This document shows, in pieces, positions 44,575 through 53,097 of a stretch of 64,000 nt of DNA. Position 1 is the stretch's first letter. Each line of letters begins with the position of its first letter. Source of the DNA: AA29 sp041481445 (GTDB taxonomy: Bacteria; Acidobacteriota; Vicinamibacteria; Fen-336). The translations under genes were made by a program, and so were the position numbers. The stretch covers positions 1-64,000 of the forward strand of contig JBGPBV010000015.1 in NCBI GenBank assembly GCA_041481445.1. Reading direction: 5' to 3'. The notes below the pieces were generated by a model. It worked only from the letters and a program-made list of their open reading frames with translations. It was not told the origin of the DNA and made no database searches.

Positions 44575-44881
44575 ACGTTGCACCCACCATCACCTGCTGC
44601 TTCGGATGGGCTGGCCCGCCTCGAGAGTGAGGGCGGTGGGGACGTCCTCCACACCGAGGGCGAGCTGGCCCATCGAGAAAGCCGGCGTGGTTCTCGTGGA
44701 CTTCTGGGTGGGAGGAGAGGAAGTCTGAGCGCGTCGCGTCGCGTCCGTGTTCGGCAAGTGCAAGAAAAGGTGACCCCGGGGCGGCCTCAGCGTAGGGAGA
44801 CTAGCGCCCGGCCCGCGCGCAGTCAAGGAGGGGGCAGGCGCAGCTCCGCCTACGACGAAGAACCCCCATGGCCGCTGGCCT
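44575..44881. other. 307-base gap without a supported gene
   Basis: The stretch lies between two minus-strand signalling genes. It has open frames on the minus strand, but none shows a recognisable domain, and I see no remains of the histidine-kinase ATPase domain that the upstream gene lacks. It may hold the promoter of the RsbT-like gene. No clear -35/-10 pair was found. Confidence 0.4.
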
Positions 44882-45559
44882 TCAGGACGAGGCTGAACCG
44901 GAGCCGGCCGCCCTGGGTCTGGTCCTGATGAAGCTCAGGGTGCCCGATTCGTTCCCTTGCCCGTCCACCAGGTCGTCCACCAGGCGCAGCAGTCGCTGGC
45001 AGTTCCGGTAGGCCACGTCCAGCATCCGCTGGCCCTGGGCGTTCAGCTCACCGCCTCGTCCGCCCTTGAGCAGGCTGAGTGAATCGTGGAGCGACCTGAC
45101 GGGCGCCGACATCTCGTGGCTCATGACGGAGAGGAGCTCGTTCTCGAGCGGCGGGGTCCTCCTCCGCGCGAGATGCTGGCTCTGGGTGCTCTGGAAGTCG
45201 TGCCGGACGGCGTTGATCCGCGGCCCCGGCTCCTCGTTGAGGTCGCACACCGACGAGTTCTGTTCCTGGTAGACCCGGTAGACCCGCCGCGTCAGCTCGA
45301 AAGGGGCCAGGCAATCCGCGAAGAGCTCGGAGGCCCTCCGGACGACGCGCGTGCTCTCGTCGACGGCTGACATCTCGACGAGGACCGCCATCAGCGCTTT
45401 CTGGTGAACGGCGGCCATCTCCAGCACGCTGAAGCCCTCGCCGGCCGCCCGGCGTCCGAGCTGATAGGCCCGGAACAGCGCGTCTTCTCCACCTTCCGCG
45501 CAGTACTCCCGCAACGCCGCCGAGTATTGCTCGGTCAGCTCGCCCAGAGCGATCGTCAT
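44882..45559 (-). CDS. RsbU-N-like / HisKA protein lacking an ATPase domain
   Basis: A 225-residue protein. Residues about 5-95 (LTEQYSAALREYCAEGGEDALFRAYQLGRRA...) match the helical N-terminal domain of the RsbU/RsbR type that binds RsbT-like kinases. Residues 135-200 are a HisKA dimerisation unit with the phospho-acceptor His148 in VMSHEMSAPVRSL. The chain ends just after the second helix (LLRLVDDLVD), where an HATPase_c domain would normally follow. It is thus either a phosphotransfer or dimerisation adaptor or a truncated kinase. The ATG at 45559 begins the first conserved helix. The RsbT-like ATPase on the same strand could be its partner. Confidence 0.65.
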   Translation of the reverse strand: MTIALGELTEQYSAALREYCAEGGEDALFRAYQLGRRAAGEGFSVLEMAAVHQKALMAVLVEMSAVDESTRVVRRASELFADCLAPFELTRRVYRVYQEQNSSVCDLNEEPGPRINAVRHDFQSTQSQHLARRRTPPLENELLSVMSHEMSAPVRSLHDSLSLLKGGRGGELNAQGQRMLDVAYRNCQRLLRLVDDLVDGQGNESGTLSFIRTRPRAAGSGSASS

Positions 45560-45871
45560 GCCGACCCTCACGGGAACCGCGGCGCTACCGCCGCGCGTCG
45601 TCCGTGCCCGGGGCGTCCCCGACCCCGAGCCTCCTGGGACAAGACCCGTCGGCGCCGACGGAGGAGGGGCGACACGGTGGGATGTTAGCGATGGTCTCTG
45701 GGCGCGGCCATGAGGGATCCCCCTCATACTCGCCGGGATGCGCCCCTCATTTTCACGGCCCCCGCCCGGCCAGGCGGGGACGGCCCCGACCCTCAGGTCA
45801 AGCCTCCCGGCTGACGACGCGCGATCCCTCCTCCCGCCGCCAGAGGCAGGGAACAGGGCAAAGCGACGGGG
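45560..45871. other. 312-base intergenic region with an inverted repeat
   Basis: It lies between the 3' end of the NarL-type regulator gene and the start of the RsbU-N-like/HisKA gene, both on the minus strand. No gene is supported. Its main feature is the palindrome listed at 45710-45727 with an extra half-site at 45744-45750. It is the place where the promoter of the downstream signalling genes is expected. Confidence 0.45.
45710..45727 (-). promoter_or_regulatory. Candidate operator: palindrome with an extra half-site
   Basis: ATGAGGG (45710-45716) and CCCTCAT (45721-45727) form a perfect seven-base inverted repeat around ATCC. A further CCCTCAT copy occurs at 45744-45750, 23 bases from the first right arm (about two helical turns). 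It sits some 150 bases upstream of the RsbU-N-like/HisKA start and just beyond the NarL-type regulator gene, which could be the binding protein. This is a sequence pattern only. Confidence 0.35.
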
Positions 45872-46516
45872 TCAGGACAGGTGGCCGTGCTTGGCGGCGA
45901 AGCGGAGGAGCTCGACGGTGCTGTGCAGGCCGAGCTTCTCCATGAGGTGGGTGCGGTGGTTGTCCACCGTCTTGGCGCTGATGCAGAGGATGTTGGCCAC
46001 CCGGGCATTGGTGCAGCCCTCGACCAGGAGCTGAAAGACCTCCCGCTCACGGTCGGTCAGCCGGGAGTAAGGGTCCTCCGCGACCGGCTCGTCCGCCTGG
46101 TAGCCCTTCGCCAGGGCATTGGAGGCCTGGGGGCCGAAATAGCCTCTGCCCGATCCCAAGGCCCGGAGGGCCGCCACCAGCTCAGAGGCGGCGCCGTCCT
46201 TGACCAGATAGCCGGAGGCCCCCGCGCGCACCGTCTTGAGGACGTATTCCTCGTCATCGTGCATGGTGAGGACCAGGATCCGCGCCCTGGGCAGCGCCTT
46301 GTGAATGCGACGGGCGGCTTCCAGGCCATTCAGGCGGGGCATGGTGAGGTCGAGCACCACCACGTCGGGTCTGGTCTCCAGCGCCTTGGCCAGCGCCTCG
46401 CTCCCGTCGGCGGCTTCGGCCACCACTTCGAACTCCCCCGCGGCCTTCAGGATGCTCACCAGGCCCTGACGAAGGATCGTGTGGTCGTCGGCCAGGAGGA
46501 TCCGGAGCCGGCTCAT
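45872..46516 (-). CDS. NarL/FixJ-family response regulator
   Basis: A 214-residue response regulator. The receiver domain (1-120) has the acidic pair Asp10/Asp11, phospho-acceptor Asp56 in VVVLDLTMP, Thr84 in VLTMHDD and Lys106 in YLVKDGA. The C-terminal LuxR-type helix-turn-helix (about 150-210) has LTDREREVFQLLVEG and ISAKTVDNHRTHLMEKLG. Its start shares one base with the kinase stop, so the two form a cognate pair. As the last gene of a four-gene operon it is the transcriptional output of the module. Its targets are unknown. Confidence 0.9.
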   Translation of the reverse strand: MSRLRILLADDHTILRQGLVSILKAAGEFEVVAEAADGSEALAKALETRPDVVVLDLTMPRLNGLEAARRIHKALPRARILVLTMHDDEEYVLKTVRAGASGYLVKDGAASELVAALRALGSGRGYFGPQASNALAKGYQADEPVAEDPYSRLTDREREVFQLLVEGCTNARVANILCISAKTVDNHRTHLMEKLGLHSTVELLRFAAKHGHLS

Positions 46517-47316
46517 CAGCTCCGCGCCTCGCCTTCCCGTTCGAGAGGGACTTCGACCTCGAGTGTCGTCCCCTCTCCCGGCCGCGACGTCAGCGTGAAG
46601 CGACCCGCGAACAGGTGGACGCGGTCCCGCATCCCGCGCAGTCCGAAACCGCGCTCCTCGTCGGTCGAGCGCAGGACCTCGGCCGCGTCGAACCCGGCGC
46701 CGCGGTCCTCCACCCTGAGGAGCAGCCGCTCCTCCGCCGCGCGGAGCTGGACCCGCACCGTGGGCGTCTGGGCGTGCTTGGCCACGTTGGTCAGGGCCTC
46801 CTGGACCAGGCGGAAGACCAGGTTCTGCACATCAGGATCCGTCCGCTCGCCCACCTCTTCCGACACGAGCTCGACCTCGATGCCGGTCCGCTTCTGGAAA
46901 GTGCGGGCCAGCCACCGGAGGGTGGGCAGCAGACCCAGCTCGTCGAGCATCTGCGGGCGCAGGAGATGGGAGATCTGGCGCACGTCCTGCAAGGTGCGGT
47001 CCGCCAGCTCCCGCAGCTCCCCCAGCCGCAGCGACAACTCGCGGTTGTCCGGCGCCGCCCACTGCTCGAGGAGCGCGAGTTGGATCTTGAGCGCGGTCAG
47101 GGACTGGCCGACGCCATCATGGAGCTCGCGAGAGATCCGGCCACGCTCGGCCTCCTGCACCCGCAGGATCCCCTTGGAGATGAGCCGAAACCGCTTCTCG
47201 CCTTCGCCGAGGCGTTGGAGGAGACGCGCGTTCTCGGAGGTGATCCTGGCCACCTCCTGCGCGATCTCTCGCACGGACTCCAGTCCCGTCCCGGGATCGC
47301 GGCGGTCAGAATCCAT
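46516..47316 (-). CDS. Soluble NarX/DegS-like histidine kinase
   Basis: A 266-residue kinase without transmembrane segments. A coiled-coil N-terminus (about 15-50) leads into a HisKA_3 domain with ERGRISRELHDGVGQ (phospho-acceptor His66). The HATPase_c domain has the N-box VQEALTNVAKHA, EDRGAGFD and GFGLRGMRDRV. With no sensor of its own it must take its signal from partners, most likely the Ser/Thr kinase and FHA-GAF proteins encoded just upstream. It overlaps the Ser/Thr kinase gene by 11 bases and the regulator gene by one. Confidence 0.88.
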   Translation of the reverse strand: MDSDRRDPGTGLESVREIAQEVARITSENARLLQRLGEGEKRFRLISKGILRVQEAERGRISRELHDGVGQSLTALKIQLALLEQWAAPDNRELSLRLGELRELADRTLQDVRQISHLLRPQMLDELGLLPTLRWLARTFQKRTGIEVELVSEEVGERTDPDVQNLVFRLVQEALTNVAKHAQTPTVRVQLRAAEERLLLRVEDRGAGFDAAEVLRSTDEERGFGLRGMRDRVHLFAGRFTLTSRPGEGTTLEVEVPLEREGEARS

Positions 47317-50300
47317 CCGCGGAGGCCGGTCCCTTCAGCGTTGCGCCGGGAGCGGCCCGCTCGAGGGCCGCAGGATGGGCGGAGATCCAGGCTTCGATCT
47401 CCTGCACCGCGGGGAGTCCGGCAAAGGAGCGGCGGAGGTCCTTGTCGAGCCCGTCCCTGAGCTTCGCCATGCGGCGGGCGCTCTCCTGGTACGCGGCCGC
47501 CGCCGCCGCCGCCTCGCCCTTCTTCTCCAGGATCCGACCGAGCAGCGCGTGCAGGCGATACAGGCCGGCTTCCCATCCGCACCTCTCGGCCACCTCCAGC
47601 GCGCGCCGGGTCGATTCCTCGGCCTCGCGCAGGCGGCCGCGGCCGAGCTCGGCCCGGGCCTGGGCCTCCGCGGCCCGAATGCGCAGCAAGGCGTCTCCCA
47701 GCGCGTCCGCTTCACGCACGATGACACCCAGGGCCGCCGCCGCGGCCGCTGGATCAAGGGCCGCCGCCTGCGCGAGGCGGGCGCGCAGGAGGGCAGCCCG
47801 GCCCTTGCTCGCGGCCGCCTGCTCGACCGCGCGGCCCCGGTCGAGCCGCGCGGCCTCCCTCTCCCCCCTGCGGCCGTGCCACTCTCCCCGCAGTACGTAA
47901 TAGTCTGAGGACTGCTCGCGGTTTCCCGTCTCGCGCACCCACGCCTCGGCCACATCGAGCTTCGCCCTGGCCGCGTCGAGGCGGCCCACGTCGAGCAGGA
48001 CCGCCGCCTGTTTCAGGGTGAATTCCGCGAGGCCCCGCTTGTCGTCGAGCTGCTTCAGCAGGGTCAGGGCCTCCTCGAGGGACGTGAGTGCGGCCCCGTA
48101 GCGGCCCTCGTAATGGTGGAGAACGCCGAGGTTGCCGAAGGAAACGGCCATGGCATTCTTGAAGTCGATCTCGCGGCTCCGCTCCAAGGCGTCCATGAAG
48201 GACTTGAACGCCTCCGCCCAGCGACCCTGGGCCATCTGGAGGAAGCCCATGTTCTGGATGGACAGGATGATGCCGCTCTTCTCTCCGACCTTCCGGCGCC
48301 GATCCAGGCTCTGCTGCCAGTAGACGAGCGCGTTGTCGTATTCCCCCGCGAGGAACAAGACGTAGCCCACGTTGTCGTAGCTCTGCGCCAGCTGCCGCTC
48401 GTCGCCCAGGTCGCGCCGGATCCTCAGGGCCTCCTGGTAGGACTCGCGGGCCCGCACGTAGTCGCCGCGCCCCTCGTACAGGACGCCGAAATCGTCGAAG
48501 ATACCGGCTAGCCCGTCCTTGTCGCCGATCTTCTCGTATATCTGACGCGCCTGCTGCAAATCCGGCGCCGCCTCTCCGAAGCGGCCCATGGCCACGTACA
48601 CCCGGGCCCGGTTCTTCAGGCCGGTGGCGAGCCCGTGTTCGTCGCCGAGACGCCGCCTCATGACGGCGGCCGCCGAGTACTTCTCGAGGGCCTCCGGATA
48701 CTGCCCGAGCTGGTGGTAGGCAACGCCCATGGCGTTCAGGGTTTCGGCCTGTCCCTGTTCGCTGTGCAGCTGGTTGTGCAGGGTGAGGGCACGGACGAGA
48801 TAGTCGTTGACGGCCCGGGCGGCGTCTCCCACCAGGATGGTGTTCTTGCCCAGCAGGAACCAGGCTCGGGGATCGTTCCGGTCGAGGGCGGTGGCCTTCT
48901 GCAAGCTCTCCACGGCCTTGGCGATCTCGCCCTGCGCCCCCTGGGCGGCGGCCAGGTCGAGCAGGACTTCCGCGTCGTTGGGGTAGCGCGCGGCCAGCGC
49001 AGCATACCTCTTCGCGGCCTCGGCCGGATCGCCGCGCAGCATGGCCAGGCGCGCGGAGACCCGGTATTGCAGCCGCGTCTCTCCCGGCTCCACGGCGCGG
49101 GCGGCGTTCTCGGCGGCGGCCAGGGCCTTCTCGTGGTCGCCGAGGCTTTCGTAGGTCTGGCTGAGCCGCTCGAACGCGGCCGCGAACCCGCGGTCGGCCT
49201 CCACCGCTCGCTCGAGGGCCGTGGCGGCCGTGCTGTAATCCCCGAGCAGCATCCGCTCCCGGCCTTCCCGGTAAGCGCTCGCCGCCGCCAGCGAAGTGGT
49301 CTCGGGGGGTGGGCTCTCCATGCCCGACCGCCCCGCCCCCAGCTCTCGGCGCAGCTGTTCCCCCAGGCTTCCCACCATGCGGAAGACCCCGCCCGCGTCG
49401 GCGCTCTCGGCGCTGAGGTGCCGTGTGCTCAGGGCGCCCCCCGGCTCGACAGAGACCAGGCGCAGGTCCACCCGCACCGTGTCTCCCGCGCGGCGGACGC
49501 TCCCCGTCACCAGGGTATCGACGTCCAGGAGCGGAGCGAGCCGGCGCAGCACGCCCTCGTCGTACGGGCCGGCGGCCAGTTGAAGGTCGCGCAGCGTCCG
49601 CAGGACACGCTGCGCATCCAGGACCCGCAGGTCCGGGCTCTCCGAGAGGTTCGCGGTGATCATCTCGGCCATCCCGGTACCGGTCCACGCCAAAGCCGGG
49701 TCGTGGGTCTCGTCGACCAGGGGCAGCACCGCCACGGCGTGCCGGGCGACGGCGGGAGCGGGCGCAGGGCGGGAGAGTCGGGGCAGGAGGGGCAGGCCGG
49801 AGACCAGCCGGAAGGCGCTCCACGCCGCGGTAGCCGCGACGAGCGCCACCACGAGCGCGAGCCAGCGGCGGGGCATCCGGGCGAGCCGGCTCGGCGCCCG
49901 CTTCCGGTCCAGGTCCGCGACGAGCTGGCGGGCGGTCTGGTACCGGCGCGCGGGGCTGCGTTCGAGGCAGCGCCGGATCACGCCCCATATGTAGGGTGGC
50001 ACCTGTACTCCCGTCTCGCCGATGTCGCGGACGCGCCCGCTGATCCGCTGGGCCAGGACCTCCGCCTGGGAGTCGCCCCTGAAGGGGAGCTGCCCGCTGA
50101 GCATCTCGTAGAAGAGGATGCCGAGGGCGTAGATGTCGCTGCGCCCATCGACGGGCTCGCCGCAGACCTGCTCCGGCGAGAGGTAGGCTGGAGTACCGAC
50201 CACGGCTCCGGCCCGTGTCAGGCCATCGCGGTCGAGGGATCGCGCCACGCCGAAGTCGGTGACGTAGGCGGTATCGTCCGCCTCCAGGAGTATGTTCGCC

Positions 50301-50785
50301 GGCTTCAGGTCCCGGTGGACGACCCTCGCGTCATGGGCGTCCTGGAGGGCCTCCGCGATCTGCCGGACGATGTGGACGGCCCGCTCGGGGGGCAGGGGCC
50401 CGCCCTTGTCCAGGGCATCGAGGAGCGATCGCCCCTCGACATAGCGCATGGTCAGGAAGCGGAGCCCGTTGCTCTCCCCGATGTCATGGATGCGCACCAC
50501 GTTGCGGTGGGTGACCTGCCGCGCGAGGACGAGCTCGCGGCGGAAGCGATCGATCCATTCCGGGTCGGTCCCAAGGTCGGGCCTCAGGACCTTCAGCGCG
50601 ACGTCGAGGTTCAGCTCTTCGTCGTGCGCCCGATAGACGACGCCCATGCCGCCCACCCCGACCAGGGCCAGGATGCGGTAGCGGCTGCCGATGAGAGTGC
50701 CAGGAGCGAGACGTCGAAGGGCGTCGACACTCGTTTCAGTGTCGGGTGGGCGCGGACGGGGAGGCGCTGGGTTGTCGCTCGACAC
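47306..50785 (-). CDS. Hanks-type Ser/Thr protein kinase with TPR sensor domain
   Basis: A 1159-residue receptor-like kinase. The N-terminal catalytic domain (about 35-290) has GVGGMGVVYRA, Lys65 in VALKVL, HRDLKPAN (Asp159), DFGVAR (Asp177) and GTPAYLSPEQ, so it should be active. A transmembrane helix lies at about 307-327. The outer part starts with a TolB/adenylate-cyclase-associated-like domain (VAVLPLVDE, about 350-480), then at least ten TPR units (about 500-1000) suited to protein binding, and an Ala-rich helical end. The kinase faces the cytoplasm and the TPRs are periplasmic. It begins four bases after the FHA-GAF gene and overlaps the histidine kinase gene, so it links Ser/Thr and His/Asp phosphorylation in one operon. 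Confidence 0.9.
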   Translation of the reverse strand: MSSDNPAPPRPRPPDTETSVDALRRLAPGTLIGSRYRILALVGVGGMGVVYRAHDEELNLDVALKVLRPDLGTDPEWIDRFRRELVLARQVTHRNVVRIHDIGESNGLRFLTMRYVEGRSLLDALDKGGPLPPERAVHIVRQIAEALQDAHDARVVHRDLKPANILLEADDTAYVTDFGVARSLDRDGLTRAGAVVGTPAYLSPEQVCGEPVDGRSDIYALGILFYEMLSGQLPFRGDSQAEVLAQRISGRVRDIGETGVQVPPYIWGVIRRCLERSPARRYQTARQLVADLDRKRAPSRLARMPRRWLALVVALVAATAAWSAFRLVSGLPLLPRLSRPAPAPAVARHAVAVLPLVDETHDPALAWTGTGMAEMITANLSESPDLRVLDAQRVLRTLRDLQLAAGPYDEGVLRRLAPLLDVDTLVTGSVRRAGDTVRVDLRLVSVEPGGALSTRHLSAESADAGGVFRMVGSLGEQLRRELGAGRSGMESPPPETTSLAAASAYREGRERMLLGDYSTAATALERAVEADRGFAAAFERLSQTYESLGDHEKALAAAENAARAVEPGETRLQYRVSARLAMLRGDPAEAAKRYAALAARYPNDAEVLLDLAAAQGAQGEIAKAVESLQKATALDRNDPRAWFLLGKNTILVGDAARAVNDYLVRALTLHNQLHSEQGQAETLNAMGVAYHQLGQYPEALEKYSAAAVMRRRLGDEHGLATGLKNRARVYVAMGRFGEAAPDLQQARQIYEKIGDKDGLAGIFDDFGVLYEGRGDYVRARESYQEALRIRRDLGDERQLAQSYDNVGYVLFLAGEYDNALVYWQQSLDRRRKVGEKSGIILSIQNMGFLQMAQGRWAEAFKSFMDALERSREIDFKNAMAVSFGNLGVLHHYEGRYGAALTSLEEALTLLKQLDDKRGLAEFTLKQAAVLLDVGRLDAARAKLDVAEAWVRETGNREQSSDYYVLRGEWHGRRGEREAARLDRGRAVEQAAASKGRAALLRARLAQAAALDPAAAAAALGVIVREADALGDALLRIRAAEAQARAELGRGRLREAEESTRRALEVAERCGWEAGLYRLHALLGRILEKKGEAAAAAAAYQESARRMAKLRDGLDKDLRRSFAGLPAVQEIEAWISAHPAALERAAPGATLKGPASADGF

Positions 50786-50789
50786 TTGA

Positions 50790-51755
50790 TCAAAGGACCG
50801 GCCGCTCGCGGGCGGGCGCGGCCCCCCGACCCCCCGGAGCCTTCACGGAATCCCCGATCCGCCGTTGCAGCTCCCCGAGCAGCGCAGGCTGGCCGGCAGC
50901 GTGCGCCATCGCCGAAGTCCGGAACAGCTGCTGCATCCTGCGATCCAGGCGGAGGCTGGCGATCACGATGGCGGCATGCTCGGCCAGGGACTCGAGGATC
51001 TCGAGGTCGAGCTGTGCAAACCCGGTGGCGCGCTTCCGGCCGTCGACATAGATCATGCCCACGATCTCGTCGTCCTGGCGCATCGGGACGCAGGCCAGCG
51101 TGCCCAGCGCCATCTCGACCACGCTCGGACGCTTGCCCAGGAAGGCATCGGTCTGGGCGTCGGACACCACGACCGAAGTCCCCGTGTTCAGCACCCGCTG
51201 GATGGCCCCCACGCTCCCCGCGAAGCGCTCGCCCGCGAGGTCATCCGACGAGAAGCCGGCCGACACCTCCACGCGAAGGGCCCCCTCGGGCCCGGTCAGC
51301 AGGACGAAGCCCCTTTCCGCCCCCGTGACCTCCATGGCCGACTCGAGGAAACGAAGCAGGAAATCGAAGGGCTCGAGGTCGGCGCCCAGCCGGCGACGCA
51401 TCTCGACGGAGGTATTGAGCCGGGCCAGGCGGTCCGCTTCCAGAACCGAAACTGCCGCTTCCAGGATGACGTCGAATCGGCCCATGATCCCCCCGAAGCT
51501 GAGCCAGTCCCCGTCCGACAGGGGCGCACCGGACGCCTCGAGGCCGTTGACGAAAGTACCGTTCTTGCTCCGCAGATCCTCGAGAGACCAGCCGGTGCCG
51601 TTCCACCGAAGCCGAGCATGGCGCTTCGAGACGCGGCGGTCTTCCAGCACGAGTCCGCTTTCCGGCTCACGTCCCACGAGAAGTGTCTCCCCGTCCCGAA
51701 GGATCAAGAACCTGGAGGCCCGCTCGGGTGGATGAAGGGTGAGCCTTGCGGGCAT
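50790..51755 (-). CDS. FHA-GAF signalling protein
   Basis: A 321-residue cytoplasmic protein. The FHA domain (about 20-95) has LVGREPESGL, RRVSKRHARLRW and SKNGTFVNG, the residues that bind phosphothreonine. A GAF domain (about 125-275) follows, with ERGFVLLTG, TSVVVSDAQTD, LACVPMR and VGMIYVDGR. The C-terminal 45 residues are a helical tail. FHA-GAF proteins often stand beside Hanks kinases as substrates or readers, and the kinase gene starts four bases after this stop. It is the first gene of the FHA-kinase-HK-regulator operon. The GAF ligand is unknown. Confidence 0.88.
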   Translation of the reverse strand: MPARLTLHPPERASRFLILRDGETLLVGREPESGLVLEDRRVSKRHARLRWNGTGWSLEDLRSKNGTFVNGLEASGAPLSDGDWLSFGGIMGRFDVILEAAVSVLEADRLARLNTSVEMRRRLGADLEPFDFLLRFLESAMEVTGAERGFVLLTGPEGALRVEVSAGFSSDDLAGERFAGSVGAIQRVLNTGTSVVVSDAQTDAFLGKRPSVVEMALGTLACVPMRQDDEIVGMIYVDGRKRATGFAQLDLEILESLAEHAAIVIASLRLDRRMQQLFRTSAMAHAAGQPALLGELQRRIGDSVKAPGGRGAAPARERPVL

Positions 51756-51770
51756 CCGAGGTCACTCACG

Positions 51771-52853
51771 TCACGGCGGCGGGACGGGTGAAGGCGTCGG
51801 GCTCGGCTCGGGCGTAGGCGACGGCGTAGGGTCAGGCGAAGGCGGCGGCGAAGGCGGCGGGGGCGGCGGCGTAGGGTCAGGCGAAGGCGGCGGCGAAGGC
51901 GGCGGGGGCGGCGGCGTAGGGTCAGGCGAAGGCGGCGGCGTAGGTGCGGGCGAAGGCTGGGACCCAGGGAGGGACGCCTTCTCCAGGCTGAACCTCAGTG
52001 TGTCAGCCGCGGCGCGCCGGCGGCCGGCGACGTTGACCCGGCTATCATCGTTGGCTCGGTAGACATCGAAGATGGCGTCGCCGCTCCTGAGCTTGATGTA
52101 GTCCATCAAGCCCACCACCTCGGCGATGGCCGAGACGGTCGCGCCCGCCCCGTACTGGGTTCGGGCCTGGCCGATCCGACGCTGCACCTCGGCCACGGTT
52201 TCGACGCGAATGAGCGCCCGCTGGGCCCTCGCGCTGTCGCCGGTCATGACGGCCAGTTCCTCGCTCCGACTGACGAGGTCTTCGTTCAAGGTGGCCTCGA
52301 GGATGTTGAACTTCTCCGCGAGGATGGTGTCGAGGGGGCGGGAATCGGCGACGATCATGAACTCGGAGAACCCGCCGCCGGAGCCCCCGGCGCGGTAACT
52401 GCCGATTCCGACGAAACGGGTGATGTCGTGGAGGGGACCGTCGCGGGGCCCCGAGTAGAGGGCCAGGGGCGAGTTGGCCACCAGCACGAGGTTGTGAGTG
52501 TGAATCGAGACCGTGACGACGCCGGCGAAGGTCAGCGCGCTCCACTCGGTGGGCTCGATGCGGATCATCACCGGGAAGGCCTCGGGCACGCTCACGCCCG
52601 GACCGGGGAGCCGCGACAGGATCGCGCTGTCCGCGGGGCTCACCAGGCGAGCGGAAACGTCGAGCGCGTCCTCGTTCAGGCCCACCACTTGCTCAAAGGC
52701 GATGGACAGGTCGCCGGCAATGCCGCCCGGCAAATCGAAGTGGCCTCTGGCTTCGTTGCCGGAGATCGTCAGGGGGACCGGGGTCTGGGCGAACGCGTAG
52801 GGAGCGACTACGAGTACCAGGGCCCCGACGTGAATCTTCAACAGCCACCGCAT
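51771..52853 (-). CDS. Secreted protein with proline-rich repeat tail
   Basis: A 360-residue exported protein. The ATG at 52853 gives a clean signal peptide (MRWLLKIHVGALVLVVAPYA, cleavage after AFA). The mature part (about 25-300) is a mixed domain I cannot name, beginning PLTISGNEARGHFDLPGGIAGD. The last 65 residues are built of Pro/Ser/Asp/Thr repeats, three copies of a 15-residue unit around PSPDPTPPPPPP, resembling a cell-wall or surface spacer. It ends 15 bases before the FHA-GAF gene start and is read in the same direction, so it may head that operon. No lipobox or sorting signal is visible. Confidence 0.68.
   Translation of the reverse strand: MRWLLKIHVGALVLVVAPYAFAQTPVPLTISGNEARGHFDLPGGIAGDLSIAFEQVVGLNEDALDVSARLVSPADSAILSRLPGPGVSVPEAFPVMIRIEPTEWSALTFAGVVTVSIHTHNLVLVANSPLALYSGPRDGPLHDITRFVGIGSYRAGGSGGGFSEFMIVADSRPLDTILAEKFNILEATLNEDLVSRSEELAVMTGDSARAQRALIRVETVAEVQRRIGQARTQYGAGATVSAIAEVVGLMDYIKLRSGDAIFDVYRANDDSRVNVAGRRRAAADTLRFSLEKASLPGSQPSPAPTPPPSPDPTPPPPPPSPPPSPDPTPPPPPPSPPPSPDPTPSPTPEPSPTPSPVPPP
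51826..51940 (-). repeat. 45-base tandem repeat coding the proline-rich tail
   Basis: GTAGGGTCAGGCGAAGGCGG recurs at 51826, 51871 and 51916, exactly 45 bases apart, with the first two units nearly identical throughout and the third diverging after about 25 bases. On the coding strand each unit specifies 15 residues of the Pro-rich tail. Such repeats can change copy number by slippage without breaking the frame. Confidence 0.8.
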
Positions 52854-53018
52854 GCGACACCCCGCTTCGTTGGCGACCCTAGAGACACTTCCGCGCCGGG
52901 GCATCTTGGTCCCTCCCGGAAATGAAGTCAAGCGACCGCCCTACGTGACTTCCGGGAACCGGTCGGGTCTACTTCGCGGGCCCCACCGCGGCGGCTCTTC
53001 CTGACCTTCGGCGCCCTC

Positions 53019-53048
53019 TTCAAGGGTCCTCTCGCGGCCGCGTATAAT
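53019..53048 (+). promoter_or_regulatory. Candidate promoter of the propeller sensor kinase
   Basis: A perfect TATAAT at 53043-53048 is rare in a roughly 70% G+C background. A weak -35-like TTCAAG lies at 53019-53024 with an 18-base spacer. A start near 53055 would give a leader of about 43 bases before the GTG at 53098. The region is the 244-base gap between two divergent genes. Confidence 0.45.
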
Positions 53049-53097
53049 CCGCGCAACCGATGACGGCCGACCCGCGACGTACGAACACAACCTCGCC

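Noticed and set aside
51781..51960. CRISPR array
   Set aside because: The repeated units are directly adjacent, in frame and protein-coding, with no unique spacers.
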